Positions 1 through 9,120 of a stretch of 21,434 nucleotides of DNA are shown here, piece by piece. The notes beneath the pieces were generated by a model. That model was not told where the DNA came from. It made no database searches and worked only from the letters and a program-made list of their open reading frames with translations. Each line of letters begins with the position of its first letter. Within the stretch, counting starts at the first letter, position 1. The translations under genes and the position numbers were made by a program. The stretch comes from Asterionellopsis glacialis (Eukaryota > Bacillariophyta > Plagiogrammaphyceae > Rhaphoneidales > Asterionellopsidaceae), in contig WKLE02002458.1 in the NCBI GenBank assembly GCA_014885115.2, positions 1-21,434 on the forward strand, read 5' to 3'.

Positions 1-2415
1 ATTGGGCGGTTTAGCATGGAGAACACTTTACGACATACAAGGTATAGGACAAGTTGAAATATATCTCAAACATTGGCGATCAGAATCCTTTATATCTAAA
101 CTCTTAGAAATAAACTTTTCATGGATCATGGCTCAATCGGGAACTAGCTACTCCCTGCTAGAGCAACCAGAACGCCCACTCCCACATCTTGAGGCCAAAT
201 GGTTCCAATCTCTACGACACTTTCTATCGACATTTAACGGCACTATATTTCTGAAGACTGATCCTTTAAATCAACCCCAGCGGACCCATGACCAATGCAT
301 CATGGACATCGTTCTTGAACATCCCCAACTTTAAACCTCACGAGATCCGCTCCATTAACTATTGCAGGCTGTACCTTCAGGCAATCACCATCTCTGACAT
401 TACCACGGCTTCGGGAACCCAGTTACGACCTGGCGTTCTAGCCGAAGTACTCCTAGGAGATTCTAACACCACCCAGATGAAAGAATTCCGCCAACAACGC
501 CCTGACAACACATCCTGGCGACTTTGGAGAAAAGCGTGAAGACTATTTTCAACCAAACAAGGACAACTACATCAGCCATTAACAGAATGGTTATTCCAAC
601 CCAGCGCTTTGCGCCAGCAGTGGCCTGCTTATTTAAACCCAGAAGACCAGTTTTTATTCATCAGATGCCCATCCGGGTTCATCATATGTCAACCAAGCCA
701 CAATGGAATACACTCCACTACCAACAGATACACAGACAATGTTCCTGACACCTGCCTGCCAGTGGACGGGACAAGTCAACTCCTAGGGTCGCAAATATCC
801 AATACATTCCCTAAAAGACTTTCCAATGCAACAAGACACGATCACTTCACAACCTTTTTAGAAGCTCAACCTTCTTGGACAACACAGCTGTTACAACATT
901 TACAGTTCCTAGTCCCCATCGACGACATCATCCAATTTGTCACTTATCATTCAGTTATTATAACAAGCAATGGATCAGTGTCTTCCTTGGGCAATGGTAT
1001 GTTCGGATGGGTAGCAGCAACAGGCCAAGGCACACGTATCCTCTCTTGTTCAGGATGGGCATACGGATGCACCATAGGTAATTCCATGCGCGCAGAGGCA
1101 TATGGATGCCTATCTTGGGTGACATTTCTCAACCTACTACGAATCTATTATCAAATAGACTGGATGGAAAACATTAAACTGCAGCAATTTACGGATAGCG
1201 CTTCCTTACTATCCCGAATTGAGAAGACACGTCACCAAGCCTACTGCACTGCCAATTCTACCTTGGCTTGTGACTGGGACGTTATTCAAATGATATGCAA
1301 CACCCTACTGCTTTTACCGGACTATCCACTCCTCCACGTCCATGACCACCAAGACAATGAAAGTTCATTTCAAGACCTGCCTCTCCCAGCCCAACTTAAT
1401 GTAGAAGCCGACCATTTAGCAGCTCAAGTACACCAGACAGACAAGCCACCAACATTGTCCCGGGTTATTCCATTCCCATGCGATAGAGACCAACTTAACA
1501 TCAACGGCATCACGTGTAATGGAATGTACCCGTCTACTATCAGGTTTGCCCGTCATGCTCCTGCCCTTGTTGAATATATTCAAACGAGACACCATCTATC
1601 ACCACTTCACTACAAGAACATAGATATGCAAGCGCATTCCACCGCGTTATCGGCACTGTCCTTAAAGCACCCAGTACTCATCAAACTAGTCCATTTGCAC
1701 TTACCCCTCAATCCAGTAGTGGCAAGATACGACACATCAATTGATTCTATATGCCCCGCGTGCAACAAAGAAGAAGAAACAATGCTACATCATTTCCAAT
1801 GCAAACACTCTGAGTTGCACAACAAAAGAAAACTACTGTTACAAAATCTACGAGCACTTTGCGACAAACTGAAATCCGATCCAACAATTCGTGATACTCT
1901 CCTGCATGGAATTGATCATCTCTTCGGAGTCTCAAACAATCCCCCTACACATCTTTTGCCAGACCTCTACGATGCTCAATCAGAATTAGGATGGATACAA
2001 ATTATGTATAGTAGATTTTCAATACAATGGTCGCGATTGCAGGATCAACATTATTATTCAAGTCCACATCGACTGCTTACAGGGCAAGTATGGACGACAG
2101 CAATGTGTTGTGCCATATTTTCATGGTATCCCCAATACTGGCATATTCGTAACTCTATCAAACACGGAATAGATTATAGAGCCCGACAAGCTATCACCAG
2201 AGAACGAACACTAAACGAGATGGAAGCTTTATACAACCTTAAGGATGACGTATTAGCAAAAGATAAAGATATATTCTACGACACCATCAATCAGCATACA
2301 AAATTGGATTTCAACGTGGCGCCCAACAATCTTAAATAGCATCAAACATGCAAAATCGTGGGCAATTAAGGGAGTCTGGACAATTAATCATTACTTCCAA
2401 TTTCAGCCAGACTGA
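1..2415 (+). pseudogene. LINE ORF2 C-terminal part: RT tail, RNase H, zinc motif (broken)
   Basis: The order is an RT-tail region with a GGLAWRTLYD..GIGQ..LKHWRS signature, a linker, RNase H at about 936-1440, a zinc-binding CPAC...HHFQCKH stretch at 1752-1808, and a conserved tail with W...WHIRN..HG.D. The chain moves through frames. It is open in frame 2 until a C-run near 323-326, where one extra C shifts it to frame 0. Frame 0 meets a TGA at 537-539 and is then open to 2339. Near 2330 a further +1 shift restores a plausible end (IKHAKSWAIKGVW) stopping at 2413-2415. In RNase H the first acidic residue is replaced: TSNGS has Asn at 969-971. The Glu (1095-1097), Asp (1194-1196) and last Asp (1410-1412) remain. 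With a nonsense codon, two frameshifts and a lost active-site residue, this copy is dead. In the LINE family the product reverse transcribes and inserts its own RNA. Confidence 0.85.
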
Positions 2416-2427
2416 GCGGTATCCTAG

Positions 2428-2444
2428 TTTTACTTTAAGTAAAA
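2428..2444 (+). promoter_or_regulatory. Hairpin in the LINE 3' UTR
   Basis: TTTTACT (2428-2434) and AGTAAAA (2438-2444) form a perfect 7-bp stem around a TTA loop, 13 nt after the restored ORF2 stop. Several LINEs are known to use a 3' UTR stem-loop for template recognition by their RT. That role is inferred here only from position and shape. Confidence 0.45.
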
Positions 2445-2521
2445 CCCCTTCCCTGACGGTCCAGGCTGTCGTCATGAGTAGACTTGATTTCCATAGTTAT
2501 CAGTAGCTGCAGCGATTAACA

Positions 2522-2551
2522 AATAAATTGAAAAGTTAATTAAAAAAAAAA
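2522..2551 (+). terminator. Polyadenylation signal and A10 tail of the LINE
   Basis: AATAAA at 2522-2527 is followed 14 nt later by ten A residues at 2542-2551. The sequence composition changes right after the A run. This marks the 3' end of the inserted element. Confidence 0.6.
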
Positions 2552-2982
2552 CCTACAAAAAGATCCATAACACACAAATATCCAAACTACAATAACCCAA
2601 CAGTTGTCCAGGCAAGGCACACTTCATGACAAAGAAACAATAAAAATGAACACCCACCATACTCTTTATCCAACACACCACAAAAACACCTACAGACTCT
2701 ACTCCTCCTACAAAAACCACCTATATCTTCATATACTCTACAAAATATACCACTTGTTAAATCAAAAACAGCTCCATCAAAAACCCAAACTCATCACATC
2801 CATACTAAAAATTAAAAGAAACCTCAACAAGCACCTCTATCAAAATCTACAAACACCTCTTCAATTCCAACAATTTCTTCCACAACTTTGACACCAAAAC
2901 CACAAGTACAATTCACTCTACCACTCAATAATATATTACAACAAACCCCAGGTACGTACCATTACTATCCTACAGCATCTAA
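2552..2982 (+). other. G-poor stretch, no gene identified
   Basis: The plus strand is strongly depleted in G. Two open frames exist here: one from a TTG at 2604 to 2891, and one starting near 2888. Their products are Thr/His/Asn/Gln/Leu-rich with no recognisable domain. Low G content lengthens open frames by chance. The stretch may be the N-terminal or linker part of the retroelement whose RT fragment follows at 2983, but nothing in the sequence proves it. Confidence 0.4.
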
Positions 2983-3657
2983 ACTCATGTCATCATCAAC
3001 TGCATTCAGAAAACTATCAACACATATTACTTCACATATTCAAGTTGGAATACATCCCACCTGCCAACCTATAAACAATATACTCCACTATACCCTATTC
3101 TACAACCCTTTACCAAGCCTGGAAACATTCAACCACTACCAACTTCCTTCCTTTATGCAATTACAATACAAACTACAAGTCAGACCAATATTTCTCGTAC
3201 AAAAGTGACCCTAATTCTAGCCTGCTCAATACATTATGACTTCAACATGGGAAACATTATGTGCTTTTTAGGAAACAACTATACAGGAGCACACAGAAGC
3301 GTCAAAACAATAATGAAAACAATCAGGCCTCTAATACCTACACATGATTACACCTCTATAAAAAGAATTTTACAAAAAGGCACACCATCTTGCCTTAATC
3401 ACCACAAATCACAGACAAACTACCAATCCTACCTAAACTATGGGAATCATCTGTCCTTCACTAAATACCTAGAACGCACTAAAAAAATACTGAACAAGGA
3501 AGACAAACATAAATATACTATATTCCTTCCTGAATGGACAAAATATTTTGTCCCAAATGCCCATTTCACTCCACAAGCTTTAGTAATCCAACCCAGCAAA
3601 AACAACCGTCTTGTTTATGATGGCACCTTCCACCCAACACCCCAAGCAACTTGGTGA
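2983..3657 (+). pseudogene. N-terminal reverse-transcriptase fragment of a second retroelement family
   Basis: The frame is open from 2983, with no usable ATG, to a TAG-type end near 3657. A Thr/Pro-rich lead is followed by HYDFNMGNIMCFLGNNYTG (about 3230-3288), then an YGNHLSF..YLERTKKILNKEDK segment, then WTKYFVPNAHFTPQALVIQP and NRLVYDGTFHP. From memory, this series of motifs occurs upstream of and into the first RT motifs of a retroelement family common in diatoms. The YGNH..NKED..P.W...F.P..H.TPQ..I.P.K..RL.YD spacing is distinctive. The fragment stops right after the first RT block. The palm motifs with catalytic aspartates are absent, and the sequence after 3657 does not continue them in any frame. 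It differs from both LINEs in the window. It is a 3'-truncated relic. Confidence 0.6.
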
Positions 3658-4747
3658 TCTGATCTATAAAATCGAAATGATAAACTTCCAAGGCATCTCA
3701 TGATCACCTATCAAGAGCATCCATGTTTGTGGGAAAAAGATGTCCCCCCTTGTTGTCTCTTTCGAGACTAACATTTGTATTTTTCTCCAAAAAAATCAGA
3801 GAAATGTTGAAGAAGGGTCTAATCAACACAGGTGTCAAGAGAATCTTTGACCCACACTAACACAACATTAAAGGCATACAGATTGTTGACACCTAATGTG
3901 TTGTCAAGCAAGTCAAGCAATTAGAGATAAGCCCTTTTTTCTTTGGTTGCAGGTATATCATACCTAGAATCAGATGCAGGTACTGTATGAATTGTGCTAT
4001 CAAAGGTTTTGGATGAAGAACACAAGTTGTGGAGGGGGGAATTTGCAACATCACTATGGGAAAATTTGAAATCATTATCTAACAATTCAGTTTCAAGGTT
4101 GTTAGAGACATTGATATTCTGACAAAATACTGCATTGGTAGGAGGCAGCAACTCCAAACCACTAACACTAGTGGAAATTAGTCCAGGATTTGTAGTGGAA
4201 AACTCAGCTGATATTTGAATACACATCGAACAGTTAATTTTGAGTAAATTCAATGCCAGGACAATAGAGACAGAAGAAGGAATTACTTGGTGAATTGGCA
4301 ATTGTTAATTGATAAAAGGTTGATGTAAATAAATATTTGCTAGAACAAAAAAGGCATGAACTAAGTGAGGATAATAAATCAGTGGAACAAAAAGGAAGAT
4401 TTTGATCAGTAGTTAGCAGAAAAAGTTATCATTGAAATCCTGTCATTGCTGGAAGTGAATGACTACATGTGTAAGTGAGCACTGGCATGTGATATTTACT
4501 TATGGTAGAGAAAAGAACGTACGGAAATAAAAAAAATGTATAATTATGAGTATGTTTGAAATGCAGGATTTTTTTAACAAAATGGGGAATGCCAGAGTAG
4601 AGAGGTGCGAGAGATGCACCAAAATTGAAGCCATTAGAGGTGGATAGATGTATTATAAATGGTAGTCAAGGTAAAAGAGAGGACATGAAGCAAGAGATAT
4701 AATCATGATGAGACAGAACACAAGTAAGAAGCAACAGATTGCATTGA
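3658..4747. other. No convincing gene; one possible minus-strand exon
   Basis: On the minus strand 4301-3921 is open for 126 codons, with a first in-frame ATG about 25 codons in. The product is Ser/Thr/Asn-rich (SGLELLPPTN, TIHTVPASDSRYDIPATKEKR) and matches nothing I know. The plus strand over the same bases is also mostly open, with three stops (ALFSLVAGISYLESDAG, VLDEEHKLWRGEFATSLWE), so the coding strand cannot be decided. 4302-4747 holds many stops in all frames. It may contain upstream exons or promoter for the gene starting near 4748, but I see no clear splice pair. Confidence 0.35.
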
Positions 4748-5833
4748 GGATGTGTAAACAATGACTCCTTCCTAGACCAAAGCGAGGGTAGGGAGAGGCA
4801 AACACAGAGACATCAGATAACTGAGGAGTCTCAGGTTGTGCAAACAGAAAATGAAGATGTAAAACATGTGGAGGGAACATCAGAGGATGTTTCACCCCCT
4901 GGAATAATAGAGGCATCATCAATGAGTAGAGGAAATTCTTCTTTGTCATCTGGTGTTTCAGTAGGAGGAGGTAATTCCTTGCAGGAAGCATACTGGCAAT
5001 CCATGGTGGACCAAGGAGGAGTGGCTAACACCACTAGAATCAAATCAAGAGTTGAGCCATTTGCCAGGGAGGAACTTTTCAAGAAGATAATTTTTTTATG
5101 AACAAACACAAGGAGAGTGTCAATGGGAAGGCAGCGAAGTTCATCATGGATAGATTGAACATTGAAGAAAAAGATAGACACAGTTTTTGGCATAGTTATG
5201 GATTGAAAACATGCAGAAGAGCTTTGAATATCAAGAAAAACAACATTAACATAAAGGTAGGTGTAAGGTCAAATAACAAATGCGAAATATGACATAAACT
5301 AACTTTGCTTTTGTATTTGCAAATTAATTAAATAACTAGTAATGTATGACCATTACAAATCCAAAGATGATGTCCCATTTCCTTCTATGAAAGACATTGT
5401 GGAAGGAGGGCAAAAGGATAGGGATGGTGCATACACAACATTCTGTGAGTATATACTACCTGCAGTGATAGGAAAAGCTAATTGGATATCAAACTGTAGA
5501 ACAAGCTATTTGACAAATTACATAACTCCAACAGCTGAGGAGTTAGTATTGATCATGCTGGAAAATAGTTGGAAAAGTCGGATGGATGAGTGTTGTGAAA
5601 TGGACATAGAGGATGTTACAGAAAAACATAAGTACATGTGTAAAATATTGGGGGGGGGATCAAGGAAATACAATGGATGGAGTAAAGAGGGATTGCTGAG
5701 ATTTGGAGATTCAACTGAGAGAGTACAAGAGGAGAGGAGACACAAAGGCATGGGTAAGAGATTTGAAGAAGCATTTAAAAAATGGAAGAAGGTGGAACAA
5801 GACACACAAATGTATATGACAGAGAAGAGTTAG
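4748..5833 (+). CDS. GW-family protein of unknown function, two exons (paralog 1)
   Basis: I cannot name this family, but it recurs at 17234-18560. Exon 1 is open from 4748 with no early ATG (first in-frame ATG 4922). It encodes a Ser/Gly/Glu-rich, probably disordered region, then a charged helical block (REELFKKIIF). The frame changes at a T7 run (5091-5097): TGA at 5099-5101 ends frame 2, and the next block (5098 onward: FIMDRLNIEEKD, HSFWHSYGLKTCRRALNIKK) reads one base back. A phase-1 intron is inferred at 5261-5339: GTGTAAG donor, ACTAAC branch-like site 5298-5303, CTAG acceptor. Exon 2 contains a Trp, TAEELVLIMLENSW, a Gly run encoded by G9 at 5650-5658, then NGWSKEGLLRF...V..ER and a Lys-rich end at TAG 5831-5833. 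From memory, similar TPSDEAFALLVLEN..GWS.EG..RFN proteins are abundant in diatoms and may travel with transposons; this is inference. It is either expressed through recoding or recently broken. Confidence 0.6.
5092..5101 (+). promoter_or_regulatory. Candidate -1 ribosomal frameshift site (T TTT TTA) next to ATGA
   Basis: Exon 1 of paralog 1 reads ATT TTT TTA TGA, so the heptamer T TTT TTA sits in the correct X XXY YYZ phase just before the stop. Slipping back one base gives ATG AAC, which opens the frame carrying the rest of the conserved domain. The stop and that ATG also overlap as ATGA, which allows reinitiation. A simple loss of one T from the homopolymer is the plain alternative. Confidence 0.35.
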
Positions 5834-6269
5834 TGGTTGACGGTGCTGATGACTTTGATTAAAGTAAATAATATATAGTTGTTGGAATTAATGTTACCAA
5901 AAAATGTTTGAAGTTAAATGGAGGAAGATAGAATTTGAAATTTCACATTGGATAGAGAAGTTCAAATGTAAATCTAGAGAGAGTACGAACTTGAATTGTA
6001 ACTTACTAGTGGAATGGGCAAACTTAGATGAAAATGGCATTCAGACCAGCTTTGCAATTGATTTACAAAGTTAGAGACATAAGAAATTTACCAAAGAAAT
6101 AAAAAATGCTTATCTTGCATTACACAGTAAAATTGCACAGAACACAATTTAAATGGAAAAAAGAGGACATTGAAATGGAAATTTGTTGGAGTATTCAAAT
6201 CAATATATTATATTTGAGTTAGCCAGTTTTGCATTATTAGCGGGCCGGCAATATTAAATGCATAGTGTA
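5834..6269. other. AT-rich intergenic stretch, no gene seen
   Basis: All six frames are broken by frequent stops. This stretch would hold the 3' UTR of paralog 1 and the left flank, possibly the terminal repeat, of the retroelement that begins at or before 6290. I find no clear terminal repeat matching sequence after 10207. Confidence 0.4.
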
Positions 6270-6291
6270 ATTTCAACTGGCAAGTTGAAAT
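6270..6291 (+). promoter_or_regulatory. Perfect hairpin overlapping the gag start codon
   Basis: ATTTCAACT (6270-6278) and AGTTGAAAT (6283-6291) form a perfect 9-bp stem with a GGCA loop. The second arm ends on the first two bases of the ATG at 6290-6292. It could affect start-codon access or be part of an element terminus. The function is inferred. Confidence 0.4.
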
Positions 6292-7072
6292 GACCAGCCA
6301 ACTCGAGGGTATGCATTCCTGTATTATTCTGCTCCCAGATGAGGTAGTCCCTATGCAACACTACACTGGCCTGATGTGTCTGCTAGCAACCTACCACAAG
6401 TTGCTCCAGGAGGTAGTAGGACAGGAGAGTCACTACTTCAAAGAGATTGTGGATTTGCAACAGGCACTTCAAGTGAAGGTGGATGTCTATGACAACATCA
6501 GTCCCCACAAAATATTGAATATCTTGTGGGCTGTGCTTCATGACTCCAGACCATTCTTCACAGAGGCAGCGCTATGGGAGTTAGGATTACCACTACAGAG
6601 GTCACAATTAACCTACACAACTACATTTTTACAGAATGGGACAATCCTGGAGACAGAGCACCGCTTAGTGGAGAGGTTCTATCCTGCAGTGGAGCTCCCC
6701 CTACCTACACCATCACCGTATGGGAGCAGAGGGGTGGGAAGTGGGCACATTGACAACTTATTCCAGCAACCCCCCTATAGAGGATTGGGAGGAGCGGTGG
6801 GACGGAATGAGGTTCTTAAGGTGAGAGTACACTCTCTCATTGAGAAGGTGACTGGGCCCCTGAAGACAGCTCATCTGCAACTGACCATCAGTGCCTTGAT
6901 GAGTGCAGCTGACTCGCCTATAAAATACACCAACCTGAGAATAGGGACAAAGGGCACTTGCTTAGAAATGAAATTGTTTGGAATGTGCCAAAATACTCAA
7001 TGTACGTATCAGCACCTGGAGGTCAAGCCAAAGGAGGTGAGGGCCCAGGCCATAGCCAATACATTACAGTAG
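6290..7072 (+). CDS. Gag-like protein with C-terminal CCCH zinc finger
   Basis: 260 residues from a true ATG, with an in-frame TAG at 6263-6265 upstream. The N-terminal two thirds are helical and Leu-rich (HKLLQEVVG, KILNILWAVLHD, EAALWELGLPL). A Pro/Gly-rich linker follows at about residues 140-175, then a second helical block. The C terminus has C224-x8-C233-x4-C238-x3-H242 (CLEMKLFGMCQNTQCTYQH), a CCCH finger expected to bind RNA. It sits where gag-type ORFs of this retroelement lineage carry a similar finger before the polymerase. The frame ends at TAG 7070-7072, but the next 18 codons (AAEAYERKTALKRKQGAS) look like its natural continuation. The visible stop may therefore be a nonsense change (CAG to TAG), and a true gag may have been longer. 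This is the only long intact ORF of the element. Confidence 0.7.
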   Translation: MTSQLEGMHSCIILLPDEVVPMQHYTGLMCLLATYHKLLQEVVGQESHYFKEIVDLQQALQVKVDVYDNISPHKILNILWAVLHDSRPFFTEAALWELGLPLQRSQLTYTTTFLQNGTILETEHRLVERFYPAVELPLPTPSPYGSRGVGSGHIDNLFQQPPYRGLGGAVGRNEVLKVRVHSLIEKVTGPLKTAHLQLTISALMSAADSPIKYTNLRIGTKGTCLEMKLFGMCQNTQCTYQHLEVKPKEVRAQAIANTLQ

Positions 7073-7270
7073 GCTGCAGAAGCATATGAAAGAAAAACAG
7101 CACTGAAGAGGAAACAAGGGGCCTCATGACTGGTGGTCAACCACCCGGAGTACAACAGGATCCCAAAAGGGGGACAATCGGACCCACCAAATGCAATGGG
7201 TGAACTTTCAGAGTTAACCCATCTATTTCTGGGGGTTTGACAGCGTCCTCCAAGCAGAAGACAAAGGTCT

Positions 7271-9120
7271 GTGTCCAAAAAGGACAAAGCAGAACAGAAG
7301 CAACCAGTCTTGAGTATCCCAACCAATTTCCTGGTAGCACTAGCAAGAGGTAAGGCACATTGGCCACCAAAAGGGAAAAGCCTAATTCAACCATTGGATC
7401 CTGAGGACATGCATCCTTTTTCAGAAATTCTGCACGAGTGGGAGCAAGGAGTTCCAGTGGATTATGGGAAGCCCTGATCTAGGGAAACCATTGAGGCTGC
7501 CCTAGAAAAGGGAGCACATGTCAGTGCCCTAACAAAAGAGAGCATTCACTTGATCCAGGAGGATATTGTGTACCAAGAAAGAGCAGGCTTCTCATCAGTT
7601 GTACTGTGGGAGGACATAAAATACCACCTGCCAGTGAACTTCAAATTATCCCCTATAGCAGTTGTCCCTCAAGCGGATAGGAGGGGTTGAATGATTCTAG
7701 ACTTGTCATTTCCAGTTTACAAGAGATGCAACCCATGGAATAAAAAGGAGAGGAAAAGACGGAAACAGCTGGTGATACAGGAGTCTGTGGATGACACTAC
7801 CAATAACCTCACCCCTCAGATTCCAGTGAAACTACTTGGACAAGTACTGCCATGCATATTTGAATATATGGATACAGTACCAGCAGATGCAGATATTCAC
7901 TTTAGCAAGATTGATCTGTTGGACAGTTTTTGGAGGATGATTGTTGACAAGAAGGAAAAGTGAAATTCTGTTATGCTCTGCCTCAACATGACGTACAAGC
8001 CCCACTCAAGATTGTAGTCCCATCTTTGCTCCAAATGGGATGGATAGAAAGCCTACCTTATTTCTCTGTGAATACCAATACCTGCAGAGATATCATTGCC
8101 CTGGTGTTAAAAGAGGGAAGGGATCTACCTCCCCATCCCATGGAACAGTTCCTGTTACCAGCAAGGCTGGCAAAAAGACACAAATTGAGTTTGGTCTTAC
8201 AGTTGGTGTAAAACATCTTAGTTGACGATTTTTGACTAGCAGCAGTGGAAATTGAAGATGACCAAGGGTTACTACGCTATGCACTTGACACACTACATTC
8301 AATTCATGATCTTTTTCCACCACCCTTGGTACTCCAACATGAGGGCAACATGAATAGTGTGTTGGAAAAGAAGTTACAATGTGGAGACGCCCGGTGGGAC
8401 CCAAGAAAAGAAATACTTGATTTCCTACTGAATGGCCAAGCCAAAACAGCACAGTTACCAGCAGCAAAGGGGGGAAAGATCATAAAGGAACTCAGAAGAG
8501 TATTAAAGCAAAAGAACATGCGCAGGCTATGGTACCAAAAGATTGTAGGCATACTGAGACATGCAACAGGTATCCTCCTGGTGGCAAGAAAGTTGTACAC
8601 ACCAGTCAACCATGCCCTCCAAGGGGATCCAACAAAGGACATTGCGTTGGAAAAAAAAATCTCTTAGACTTAGGAGTTCTTGTCAAAGACCTAGCTGTAT
8701 GTCCCACCCACATCTGGGAGCTTGTACCAGGGCAACTGGATCTCATTGGCTACTGTGATGGGAGTATGGTTCTGATCTGATAAGTCAATGAGGCCAGTGG
8801 TATGGAACATCCCCTTCTCTTTGGAAATATCCAAACAGGTGGTCTCTGATACAAACCCAAAAGGATTCATCGCCAACTCTGATTTGGAGCTAGCTGGGAT
8901 CACCTTTCACTATTTAGCTTCAGAGAGGACCACAAACATAAGATACAGACAAATTGCTATTCTGTGGGATAATAAACCATTGGTAGCCTGCGACTGTCCA
9001 ATCTCTGGTAGATTATTATGTGGCCTCTCCATGCAACAGCAGGTAACCTGAGCAGCCTCAATCATGGTGTATGTGCAGGACAAACAAAACCAGATGGCTG
9101 ACTTTGCTTCTTGCTTGTAC
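7271..9120 (+). pseudogene. Reverse transcriptase-RNase H of the DIRS-like element (broken)
   Basis: Homology runs HPFSEILHEWEQGVPVDYG, ETIEAALEKGAHVSALT, AGFSSVVLWEDI, LSPIAVVPQADRRG, MILDLSFPVY, then palm motif A FSKIDLLDSFWRM (about 7901-7940), CYALPQ, VPSLLQMGWIES, and the catalytic box LVDDF at 8218-8232. The connection follows (KLQCGDARWDPRKEILDF, FQKIVG-like WYQKIVGILRHATGILL), then RNase H remnants IGYCDGS, NSDLELAG, ILWDNKP, and QMADFAS. Stops interrupt it at 7475-7477, 7688-7690, 8209-8211, 8233-8235 and 9049-9051. Frames shift near 7960, at an A-run near 8650 and near 8780. Several stops replace codons expected from the family by one base, for example TGA right after LVDDF where Cys is usual. 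The RT aspartates survive, but no functional protein can be made. It would have copied the element RNA in a cytoplasmic or nuclear particle. Confidence 0.8.

Larger units (their letters stand above)
1..2551 (+). mobile_element. 3' portion of a LINE-type (non-LTR) retrotransposon
   Basis: This is the C-terminal part of a LINE ORF2, then a roughly 126-nt 3' UTR and a terminal A10 run at 2542-2551. An AATAAA signal lies at 2522-2527, about 15 nt before the A run, as expected for a reverse-transcribed polyadenylated RNA. The left end is cut by the window edge, so the endonuclease and RT palm are not visible here. The coding strand is rich in A and C and poor in G, as in many LINEs. The same lineage reappears at 11461-16668, where the 5' parts are present. 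No target-site duplication can be checked because the 5' end is missing. Confidence 0.85.

Noticed and set aside
947..1132. Minus-strand ORF within the LINE RNase H
   Set aside because: It is antisense to a well supported domain and has no recognisable features.
609..2339. A 576-codon protein starting at 609 as a complete gene
   Set aside because: Codon 609 is TTG, and the same frame continues upstream past a TGA at 537-539 into clear family homology, so it is the back part of a broken LINE ORF2 and not a separate gene.
2604..3208. Two consecutive ORFs (2604-2891 and 2888-3208)
   Set aside because: They occur in G-poor sequence where long open frames arise by chance. The first has a TTG start, their products are low in complexity, and the second overlaps the better supported RT frame that is open from 2983.
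8093..8642. Two minus-strand ORFs of 112-124 codons
   Set aside because: They lie antisense to the DIRS-like RT homology, which explains the region on the plus strand.
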